From assembly GCA_000708835.1 (NCBI GenBank), contig DF237606.1:1-46076 (forward strand): DNA of 46,076 nucleotides, given 5' to 3'. Below are positions 1-10,500 of the stretch, piece by piece. The notes below the pieces were generated by a model. The model did not search any database. It saw only the letters and a list, made by a program, of their open reading frames with translations, and had not been told where the DNA came from. Within the stretch, counting starts at the first letter, position 1. Each line of letters begins with the position of its first letter. The DNA comes from Klebsormidium nitens (Eukaryota; Streptophyta; Klebsormidiophyceae; Klebsormidiales; Klebsormidiaceae). A program made the translations under genes and the position numbers.

Positions 1-73
1 AACCACCTTGCACTTCACCCACAGCTGATGCAAGCACGTGAGGCACCTGACAGCAATGCGCTCCTGGCAACTC

Positions 74-1087
74 TTAACACTAGAACCGTATATAAGTGCG
101 CCATATATGGCGCAGCTTGCCTCGTTCAAAATAAATGTGCAAAAACTGGAAAACGACCAAAAACAAATATTTTAAAATTATGGTAGGTTACAATTGACCC
201 TTTTCAACATATGTAACATCCTAACTTGTTGAAAAGTTAAAAGTTCCACCCACAACAAGCTTGGAAACAAATGCAAGCCGGAATCAGCAGGCTCCAGTTT
301 TGCCCCAGGAATAAGTGCTCCATATATGGCGCACTTAAATTTTTTGGCGGTTTATTTCAAGGGTCTACAAGCATTTTTTTCGCAAACTCCGTTCATGGCG
401 GCCTTTGGGGTGATCAAAGGATCTCGTACACACTCTTACATGTTTGAAAGCTCAAAAACGTGATGCACAAACCTAGCATTGGTTACGTCGAAAACTGCGC
501 CGTGAGAGCCCGATAAGCTTATTTGGTGTTCGGTTCGAACGTATCGGTGCTTTTTGATATGGATATCCTTTGGTGAGTTGTTGCCAACCTATTGTGGAAA
601 TAACCGGGCTTTTAAAATGACATTCCTCAAATTTTTAGAGACTCGGCGTGGGCAATTCTAGGCATTTTTCTGCATTTTTGACCATTTGTTAGGGCAAATA
701 ATTGACCAAAATAGGCAAAAACAACAGCATTTTCGCAGTTTCAGCCTTGCGGAACTTGAACCTCGGTACCTTAGGTCCAGACCACTGTGTACTAACCCGG
801 TAGACTATCCGAGCGTGCGGTTGGTCGTCAAAATTTAAAATATATACATAACACTACATTCTGCGCGACCAGCCTTTGAATGACGCGTGTTACCTACTTG
901 AAATATCGGCTGAAATTTTTTTCGGGTCGAAATCGAGTGCTAGGGGGGTACTAGGACAGGGTAACGACGTCGGAATCGAAAAAATGTTTAAAACGAGGCC
1001 GTGGCAAATTTGCAAACCTTTGAAAAGGAAAGTGCGCCATATATGGCGCATGCGCCATATATGGCGCACTTACGGTTCTAGTGTTAA
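74..1087. mobile_element. Non-autonomous piggyBac-like element (MITE) with TTAA target duplication
   Basis: The ends are inverted copies: TTAACACTAGAACCG at 74 and CGGTTCTAGTGTTAA ending at 1087. TTAA is the target duplicated by piggyBac-type transposases, and a terminal repeat starting CACTAGAA resembles that superfamily. Just inside both ends lies the palindromic block GCGCCATATATGGCGC: once on the left (about 98-113), twice in tandem on the right, and once in an imperfect internal copy near 318-334. Similarity continues inward as GCCTCGTT on the left and its complement on the right. The roughly 1 kb interior is AT-rich and has only short, unconvincing frames with no transposase-like protein, so the element would need a transposase supplied in trans. 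The superfamily rests on TTAA and terminal sequence alone. Confidence 0.7.
1030..1071. repeat. 42-bp perfect palindrome in the right end of the element
   Basis: Two head-to-tail copies of GCGCCATATATGGCGC, flanked by AAGT and ACTT, make a sequence identical to its own reverse complement over 42 bases. The left end carries a single copy, so the two ends are asymmetric. It could be a transposase subterminal site or a hairpin or cruciform former. Confidence 0.85.
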
Positions 1088-1829
1088 TGTCAACCCTAAT
1101 CTCACCGGAAGCGATGCTCTCTGCAGTACGCCGCTCTATCTGGCCTAACGCACCGCTGAAATGCTGAAGACTAGCATGAGACTCCATGGTTACCACCCTT
1201 CCTTGGCCTACTCTAAGGGGGGCGGACCTCCCTAAGCCCCGTGCGCCTCCACCTACCTCCTGCTACCCGGTCCGATTTTACCGGGCCCTCGAAGTTGCCT
1301 TTTGGACTCAACACAGTCTCCCTAAGTCCCTGAGCACCGACCTCGCTCGGTAGGTGCCCGGTCGGTTAGCCTTAAGTCCCGACCGTTTCGACGCGCGGGT
1401 GATCGAAAATGTCCGGAAATAGTCGTGGGGGTGGTGACGTGGCGTCCTCTACGGTACATGCAACAGAATTTACCGTCACTGCCGAATCCGGCACGAGCGT
1501 TAACGCATTTTCACCGTACGATCCGTCCGGGGCGATTCTGGCCGTCCAGATAAGCCTGAACTTCATTTGGTAGGCCCACGTAGAGTTAAGCTTGGCTCGG
1601 ATTTGACTTGCAAGGAGAGCCGTCAAGTTTGACGGGTTTCATTTTGCACGTCCAGCTTAGAAGTGCTTTTCTTGCCTTCCATGCATGCGCATAAAGCATT
1701 GAATGGAATTAATTAAGTTAAAACACTTTTTTCCACGTTGTCCAAATACCTGTTAGTATTGGCTCCGTGTGGCGACTGGCTCCTGAGCTAGCACAAATTG
1801 GCGCGCAAGCAGCTCGAAAAGTTGGAATC
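1088..1829. other. Intergenic region before the plastid-type gene
   Basis: I see no convincing coding exon here; the open frames are short and uncharacteristic on both strands. It presumably contains the promoter and 5' untranslated region of the gene starting at 1830. No clear core promoter element could be assigned. Confidence 0.5.
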
Positions 1830-3883
1830 ATGGCGCAGACTTTGAATCGAGTTGCTTTCTCCTTGTCAAGCAGCCCTGGTCTGACCACATCCGAGGCATG
1901 CAGATCTCAAGCTCGCAGCAGAGGTGCCACCTCATATAGCGCACATAGCGTGCATTCCTGCCGCTGCGCTCATGCAGCTTCCCCAACTGTCTTATTTGCA
2001 AAGAAAAGCGTGGCCCGGGCAGCTTTCTTTGGGACCTCTATTTCAGGCGAAAAAGTTGGCAATGTTAGGCAAGCTAAGCTCCAGATTGTGAGGGCTGCTG
2101 CCGAGGGGGCTACAGAGTTGGAGAAGGGGTCCGAGGGGCCCCCCGTGCAATTGGGGACGGCGGAGCTTCCAGAGGACATCAATCTGGCCAAATTGAAGCA
2201 GTTGCTTTATCAGGTGTGTGCTCGTCCACTCGCAGCATTGTCTTGAAAAAGTCTGAAGAAATCAAAGGCTAGATTTGTGTTGATGCAAGATCTGAGGGTC
2301 CATGCTTCAGAACCAGCCCAGGCTGTCCTCGGTATGTCTTGGGGCGTTCCTATTCTGATTCTCAACAAAGTTTCTGAAGGTCGCATTTTAGCGAGAGGTT
2401 TCGGGCCTGATTGTGAGGCACATTGGCACCGCAATAGCAAACTTTGTCTTTGGACACCCTCGTGGGAAATAATGGCTTCACTAATGAAATGTATGGAGGA
2501 ACCATCATCAAATTTGACTCGGTCAGGAAGTTAAAGAAGCAGTGCTAACCAGGCCCTTGTTTTTTGAGTGGCTGTGTGTGCGCTGAGACAGACTGCCTGA
2601 GTCTTCCCCATACGTGAGCGATGAGCAACTATCTGTTTCTTACTATGGACCTGGAGAACTGGACGCAAAGGCAGCCCTATGCAGTGATGTATCAACATAA
2701 CGCCCACGCCCAACTTCCTTAGCAGACCAAAGCAACTAGCTTGAAGAGAACTGGGGACGCCTTCATGAAGTGCTGCGCGCCGAAGCTCACAACGACTGCC
2801 CGGACACTGATTGCAGATTATTCTGTGGCAGGAGAAGGCTGGGGCTTGTGCGAAATTGCAGCTCCTTTGAAAATCATTGAGGAAGGCTAACTCCTCGTGA
2901 CTAATGTCTCTGCAGTGGGCAAACAGCATAGTCACATCTTCGGCTCTGCCACTGCCATTGCCCCTCAAGGTAAGCCAGCACCTTAAAGAACCAGTGGTTG
3001 CAGAGTTTGATGAGATTATGCGAGTGCTGGCTTTCTGCTTGACCAAGTCCATGGGGTTGTCTCCTGCTGGGTCGTCATTCAGGCTAACTCCGCGTCCTCA
3101 TTGGGGTCAAGGTTCTTATCTGATTCACTCTCTGGCTCCACCTTCTCTTCTTAGTGTTGGAGAGTATATCTTCTCCTTCTCAGGCTGCTATCATGCGGCA
3201 AGTGAGGTTGACATCAGGCGCAGATTTGTGCAGTAGCACGATTTGTGGAAAGCACACAGCAACTTAAAAGTTTACTTGAGCATGGACATCGATGTCGGGG
3301 GTGAATCGTACTTCTGCCCAGATTGCAGATTCCACATCCCGTGCCTTCGGGTGGATTATGCTGACAGAACACCTTGTTGACAATTACTTCCCAGCGGTGT
3401 CTCAAATGCGTATGTGAAGGCCTGCTTTAGTCTTCACGTTGTGAAAAATAGATGCGTCTCTGATTGTAAACGCTGTCCGAGCTTCGGTTCTAGTCAACAG
3501 CCTCTGCAACGGTTGACTTCCGAAATCGTTTCAGCCAAAGGCATCACAAGGACGACGATCTACTGTCAGTTGTTCGACCAGGCAGCGCGGGGGACCAATG
3601 ATTTTGGCGCTCACGGATGCAACACCTCTGAATTCTCTTGCAGGTTGACCCGCTTGACAATGGCGTACGCCTGGCCTTTATCAGGATCGAGGCAGGCGAG
3701 ATCAGCGAGTTGTTCCGGATTGATGTGTTGCTCACCCCCAAAAGTGAAGGGGAGCGAAGACCGATGTTTAAGGTCTTCAGGGATGGTCCTTACAAGAACC
3801 AGAAGGCTGCCTTTGAGCCGCAAGTAATGAGCAGCCTTTTAGCAGCGTTGAAGAAGTCTGTGCCTTTGAGCCGAGGGGAATAG
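1830..3883 (+). CDS. Plastid-targeted conserved plant protein, three exons, function unknown
   Basis: Exons are 1830-2213, 2916-2969 and 3644-3883. All junctions are GT-AG and phase 0, giving 225 residues. The first ~75 residues are rich in Ser, Ala and Arg and poor in acidic residues, typical of a chloroplast transit peptide. The mature part begins near ELPEDINLAKLKQLLYQ, continues with WANSIVTSSALPLPLPLK from the 54-base middle exon, and then VDPLDNGVRLAFIRI, ending in MSSLLAALKKSV. This pattern resembles a family of small plastid proteins conserved in land plants and streptophyte algae (possibly the one labelled DUF7148; the label is from memory). No catalytic motif is visible. An in-frame GTG at 1767 would only lengthen the leader, so the ATG at 1830 was chosen. 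Gene structure is strong; function is unassigned. Confidence 0.75.
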
Positions 3884-6800
3884 ATTGCACACCCGATCCT
3901 GCACACGACTCGTGTTGTTAAGTAGACCATTTTCGGCGAGCTTCCGCGACGCATAGCCAAACAACGCTCCGCGTGTTTGCCGAAGGCCCAACCGCCTTTG
4001 GCTTCGAGCAATTGTTCTGCAACACTGAAACTGACTTTCTTGCCTGCGAGACTTCTTGACGGTACACACTGACCATTTGTAAGGCTCTTGATCTGCACAT
4101 ATGCAGAAAATGTGGTGCACACCGTTGAGTACGTACGGGCCTTTGAATTGAATTTTTTGCTGTGTACGACTTAAGGTCGACATGCATACTGGTGTCTTGT
4201 ACAACGGCCATGCTTCAGTGTTGCATGCGCAATCTCGATCAACTGTTAGTCTGCCGCCCTGGTGTGTATCATTCAGATGTCGGCCGGAGACATGTCGGAG
4301 ATGGTGTGCAAAGCATGGTACCGCCACCGTCCGTCAAGCAGTTTGCTCGTGTCATGTATAGCCAATAATCCGATCCCTCTCCTCAGTACGTCCAACACTG
4401 ATGTTAAACGAGCTTGTGAGAGTTTCAATACGATGAATGAAGCAGATGAATTGGCAGCTAGGCACGGGCCTGTGCATCTCTTCACTGTACAACACTTCAA
4501 GAAATTCATCACATAATGGAAGTCAATAATGATGACGATTAATTAACGGTGTAAGGCATTATGTGGCCCTTGAGATCCTTGACCGAGTATGACTCGATTC
4601 ATACCCGCAGAATGACGGCTTGCATGGTGTAGTAGGGCAACACGCTTCTTGCTGACCGTCCACGTGCACGTGTCATATTGCGCAAGTTTTTCTCCTGAAC
4701 TCTGCGGCCTCAGATTATCGTCTTGACTATTCTATGCGTGATGTACTTCCTTGTTCTTTGACGCTGACGCTTCACACGCTCGGGTCGTGGAACCGTCGAG
4801 GGGTTTAACGTTTCACACGAGTTGATGAGCTTGTTCGCTTATGTTGCCCGCCAGCTAGCTTCTCGTCAGAATTTCTTCTTGATCTGCAGTACCAGAGGTA
4901 TCATGGGTTTGCTCCTTGGCATTGGCCCTATTCAAATTCGAATCGGACTGATTTACCAGTAAAATGTCATCTTCACTGACACATCGGGCTGTCACGTCCG
5001 TCCAGGTCGCTTCGCCAGTTGAGTACGGCAAACTCAATCTGCGCCGCGACCCTTCGAAAATTCTCTGGAAGCTGGGAATCTAGATCGACATTCCTAAAGA
5101 GAGATCCTGAGCTTTCCTGCTGTCTCGGATCTAATGTTGTTTTGCTGATGGTGAATGTTTTGCCACAAGTTTTGGCTGCTACATGATTTCTCCTCCGACC
5201 TTCTCACGCACTTCTTGGTTCCGGATATAATCAGCGAGGCGGCTCCTTTGACTTTCCGGAAAAAATTCCAGAGTTTTCGGACGACTTATACGGGTCAGTC
5301 TTAGTCTCTGTGAAGTGCCCGGCTACTTTTGAAAATTTCGTGAAATAGTAGCCGTATACGCGTGCGTGTCTGCAGGACCTTCTGACGGACGACGTCAGCA
5401 AGGTGCAATATCAGGGGAGCAGTCTTCGACACGCCACCGGCTTCGAACAGCGGGCGCAAGTGACATCCCAATATCCAAGGTGCAGAAAGTTTCTTGAAAG
5501 GCACGCGAGGTGTCCAGGAAGGACAAGGATTATGAAATTACGGACGGGGACGTTTGCAAGTAGAGTGCGTGCATCGAAAGTGTCTCCTCGCAAAAATCCG
5601 GGTGATATTCAGCATGTCCTCAGTCCACAAGTCAGGTTAATTGTATGCTAAACAAGAAATCGCGGCGCGTTTCAGCTTTGCCAAGAAGGATCTTGAGACC
5701 AATGAGCAAAGATGAGAGGGAGCAAGGATTGAAATGGTTGGAGAATGAATCTTCGCATTCAAAGGAGTTGAGTAGCATTATCCTCGGAATCAGCTAAAGA
5801 GTGGGGGGCGCCGAGGAAGGCTCCATAATGACCTCGCAAATTTGCATACCGCCAAGGTCCAGGGAGAGAGGGACTATCAAGAAGCTGGAATTGCGGGGAG
5901 CTTGATGAGGAGGCGTTCCAAAACGCTGCTTTGAAGGCACTTCAGACGAAGGTATGCAGAATGGGTTCCATGCGACCTTGTGCGATGCTTTCTTTGAGTG
6001 CTTCAAGGATGAGGTGTCTCATTAACAAGCGAGCCAGTTTGCAGCTCCCCTCCTTTTACTCAAAAAGCAAGTCATCGCACAAAGTTGTTCCATTACAGAT
6101 TCTTGAAGATGCAGCAGAATCAGAAAGGAAGGCCCTAGAAGATTCAGCTTTTGTTCGCCTGCATTCAGGTCTCCTCGGTACAAGCCTTCGTTAAATCTCC
6201 TGGCAGACCTAGGTAGAACGGCAGATGATGTGTTTAGGCAGGGTTTTTGGCAAGAAAGGCATCTCATGTTGTCACTACTTTTGAATTCCCCCCTAACTTT
6301 GACAAGCTTCATCAAGCTATTGGGGAATCTGATGGCTGCTAGGTATGGTCTGAAGCCAGAAAGAGGGCCATGGAGGCTTTGAATTTTCCTCGTATTGTTT
6401 CTGCAAGCAACTCTGCTGATCAGCTGCTACGAGCTGGTGAAAGAATTTTTCCAGATTGGTCAAAGATTTCTAGCCGTCGGTCAAGGGAGACTCTTGCTTT
6501 CTTAATGGCAGCGGTATCTCGTTGTGCTTGCACCAAATTTGTGCATGAGAAAGGGTTTTCTTGAGGAATTCCTTCGTAAAACTCAGCTTGTCATCCGTCT
6601 AGTATAAGTGCCATGTAATGGAAGGGATTGCAAAGTGCTCTTATCAAGTGACTGATCAAGTAGTTTCGGCCAGACCTGAAAGGAAGGGCGAGTAGAAAGA
6701 CGTTATGCCAGGATATCAGAGCACTTCTAAGACGAGAAGAGTATGGCATAGACTGCTTATCTTTTCACTTGATCATTTTGAGCTTTTGTGTGGATTGCCC

Positions 6801-7585
6801 TCACTACGATACCGTCAAAGCTTTTACGAGATTCCCTTCTTTGGACGAGGCCACCAACAGATCTTGTAGGTGTCCTCCATTTCAGTCTTCCCAGCTGAGA
6901 TTGGAATCTTTCCATCGATTTATGTCACCCAAGATGGGCCTGATCAGAGGGAGCACTCGATGCCGCTTATGGCGACATCAGTACTGCAGATAAGGGATCA
7001 TCCGATTCTACGTCTATATCAAAGGGTCGATTCGTTTATAGATAAGAAAGGCTATAGATTTCCGTCTGAGTTTTGGCCTCGTTCCATCTGCAGGGAATGC
7101 TCTCAGGGCAGCATGCGCCCTGAGGACCACAATCCATTGGTGAATACACACCTCAAGCGCGCTGAAGAAAGATGCCTGAAGGCTTCGCATTCCTCTGTGG
7201 TCTGTCCTCCACAATCAGGTGAAATGAAAACCAAGCCACAGTAACAAGGCCAGTCAGCATGCGTCACGCGAAACTTCGCAATTGAGGCAAACTCTCGTTG
7301 ATGCTACTTCATTGAAATGGTGCAATACTAGCTCCTACAACCATTCAAAGCTCCAACCGATCTTCGTTTTGTGACTAGAGTGTAGGAAAAACCAGATACA
7401 AGCTTGAGAGTCAAAACAAAAGAAGCTCGGTCAGATGATTCTTGCTGAGGATTGGACTCAGCGCTTGCAGTCGGATGCAACGGAATCACTGGCATCAGAT
7501 TCAACTTAAAAGCTAAGCAGACGCAAAATTCAAGAGATGATGGTCTCAATCAGGTCCTTTTGCTTCTATTGCAGGTGGATCGCGC
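3884..7585. other. Long gene-poor stretch, possibly decayed coding or repeat sequence
   Basis: About 3.7 kb without a gene I can defend. Short open frames occur (for example 5931-6194, 6370-6564 and 6870-7244 on +), and 5,900-6,560 has locally protein-like composition broken by stops, as in an old retroelement or pseudogene, but I recognise no domain. The 3' part probably holds the promoter and untranslated exons of the AP2 gene: a pyrimidine-rich tract and AG acceptor end at 7575, just before its ATG. Confidence 0.4.
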
Positions 7586-10500
7586 ATGGATGCAGACCTA
7601 TTTCTGCTCCTCGACTCGAGCGCACAAGATAGTTTCGAGTTCCTCAATGCAACCAAGGAGCTCATTCCCAAAGGGCAAGCCATCTCCGCGCTTGAAGAGA
7701 GCGCACTATCGGGTCCTGCTCGTTCAAGTATCTCGGTCGAAGTCCAAGGACAAGAACCTGAAAGGTTGACGCGCCGAGCACAAGACCATTCTCAGGTTGG
7801 TTTTCTTCATGGTTTACTTGTCTGTCGATATCTTCCTGGAATCGACCCGATCATGTGAAGAGTAGTTCTTAGGTGCACGGAAACAAATTCGTTAAATCCT
7901 GAAAGTCAAATTGCATCATAAGTGAACAGGAAGCCAAAGAAGAGTGCCAGCTCAACAGAGTCCTCTGAGAAACTGCAAATCATGTGCAAAGTCGATACAG
8001 GAATCACCACTTCATATCATTCTTTACAAACTTGAGACTCGAGGCAGGATCTACATCTTCAGTCGAGAATTTAAGAACAGAACATTTGGACTGACTAGCT
8101 TGAAGCGGAAGGGTGAAAGGCTATTTAAGAATGATTTCTGAATGTTCTTCCACAGGTTAATCTAAAAGCTAGCCAAATTACCTTTGGGTTTGACAGTTTT
8201 GCTTAAGGCCTTGACTCTTGTTTTCGCAGGCTGCCAATTTGGAAGCTTCTGTGAGTCTTCTGTGCCATGAAGGGAACACTGAGATACTGTATAGCAACCC
8301 CGTGACGATCAGCCGGAGGGAAAGCATCGACGAGTCAAGTGGAGAAGGAATGGAAGCAGCTCAAGGGGGATCCCCCGCCAGCCAAGAGATGAAGCAGAAC
8401 TCAACGGCCGAGGGAGAGCCAGGAGCGTGTACCATCCTGCAGGCAGAAACCATCAACGAAAGCAGAACGGAGAACCTTACGACGACATTGGAGACGACCG
8501 GCACCCCTGAAGACGGTCAAGCTGTTCGTGCTTCTGCGCGAGGAGAACACCTAACTCCTCTGAGCGAGGCTTTTCGGACCGTAGACACAGGGCGTCCGAA
8601 CGGGCTCCTGTGCGTGGCGAAACGGACGCAGCTCCCCACCCTCCTGGATAACTCGCCCCCACAGCAACCGGCGTCAGAAGATGGACAGGCTCCGAAAAGG
8701 CTGGGTTTTGCGGAAAAGAAGTTCGGGCGAGATTTTGAGAGCTTTATTGGCGAAGAGCGGGCCACGGGAACATTGGGGGAGAACCCTGACTTGCGCGCCG
8801 GCTCGTTGGACCAAGCTGAAGATCGGGGCCCTGTGGAGAGGTCTCTTGGTGGCGTCCGCGGCTTCAAGAAGGGCCTGCGGACAGCCTTCCTGAGCCGCGA
8901 CAGGGCCCGGGATGCGGACGGGTTCTTCTCCGCGAGGAGGCTCCCGCGCGCCGCGCGCGCGGGCGATCCCGTTTCTACACAGGCTGGTGTACAGTCTGAC
9001 CAGCGAAGCGAGGCGCTTCCCGGGCAGCCGCTCTCAAACGGCCTCAAAAAATTTGATGGAGTGTTCCCGGAAGGATCTCCAGCAGAAGCGCCCGGTCCCT
9101 TCGACCGAGAACTCCTCACCAGCTTGGGCATCGGCAAGGATTCATTGGAGCGGGCGGCCGGCAGCTCCCCAACGGCGGTCCTCTCGCCGCGCGCGCTCGT
9201 TGCGCAGCCGCCCGACTCCCTCAGTCTGGCCCACCTTTCACCTCCTCTCCAAGCGTATCAGGGAAACACAAACTTCCCCAATCACTATCATTCCCCTTCA
9301 AACGTTCCGGCTTTTGCCCACTCTCCCTCAGCCCTGGATTTTCTCAACTCTATGCAACTCCCGCCTTTTGAGCCTTCTCGAGCCCCGCCGAGCCTCTCTC
9401 AGTTTCTCCAAAGGCCGGAAGTAACTAGATCGGAGGACTCATTTGGTGCTGAGCCGGCCGAAGAAGCCGCCCCGGGAATCTCGGGGTTCAAGTCAATGCT
9501 GCGGAAGAAGCAGCAAGTGCGCCCGGGGAAGTCTACCGAGCCCAACGCGCTGCCGGTTATTCTGGAGGGAAAGCCGGTGGAGCTGAATAGGAGGGTCTCT
9601 GCCAGCCCGAAGTCCCCAATGGTGAGCGAACCAATCTTACGCTCTGCCTTACTGTTCATTTTTCGAAGTGCTCTTTCACTGCCGTGTTTCTGTCTTAAGT
9701 CAGCCATACTTTTGAGACGCAAACTTTCTGTTCTGAAAGCTTAAAAGCCATCGGGTTAAGATTCTTCGTTTCGTATTCGCCGATTTGCCGAAGTGTCTTC
9801 AACCTCCTCATTGCCGAGTTTCAGTCTTGGCAGAGCTTTACATGAATCAGATGCGAGCAGGAGACGAGAACGATTATTAAGTCAGCCCCTGCCGGAATTT
9901 GCGTTCCACGGTCTTCTTTCCAGGAGCTTCATCGCAGACACCTTTCCGAATCCAAGAAATCAAAAGATATGAAGCGACCTGTATCTCGTGACCTGTTCGG
10001 TCAGAATCAAACAGATAAGCGGCAGAAAGGAATGTGCTTTCTCTTTACCTATTCCGGCAGGATCTGGTGGAATCGGATGACCCGGTGGGAGGAGCCGAGG
10101 ACGTAAACGGACGGCGCAAGCAGCCCGGCCGCGGCGTGAAGCGGCCGGCCGCCAACTCGCCGTCGGCAGTGGGCAAGCGCAGCTCGCAGTACCGCGGCGT
10201 GACGAAGTGAGGAACTTCGCAACACAGTAAAGTAGAATGTTATTCAAAGCAGTAGAACCTATGAAGGCTTGCATATTCAAGCTTGAGAGTCCTGCCAAAA
10301 GAAGACTGGAGCAAGCAGCTTGTGTCTCCGGATGTTGCTCAGATCGTTGATTCGTTGTGTTCTTTCCAACGACCAGGCACTGCAGTACTGGGCGTTACGA
10401 AGCTCACCTGTGGGACAACAGCAGCCGCAAGGAGGGCATCAACAAGAAGGGACGACAGGTGTACCTGGGTGAGCTTGTACTCTGAAGCCGAGCAGATGGA

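Noticed and set aside
98-1071. CRISPR-like array from repeated GCGCCATATATGGCGC units
   Set aside because: Units are palindromic, irregularly spaced and confined to the ends of a TTAA-flanked element in eukaryotic DNA.
5931-6564. Possible decayed retroelement or pseudogene
   Set aside because: Protein-like stretches are broken by stops and no reverse transcriptase, integrase or recombinase motif could be recognised, so no named call is made.
8517-9137. 206-residue minus-strand frame opposite AP2 exon 2
   Set aside because: Overlaps a strong phase-consistent exon. Composition (Arg/Ser/Pro) is what antisense of GC-rich coding gives.
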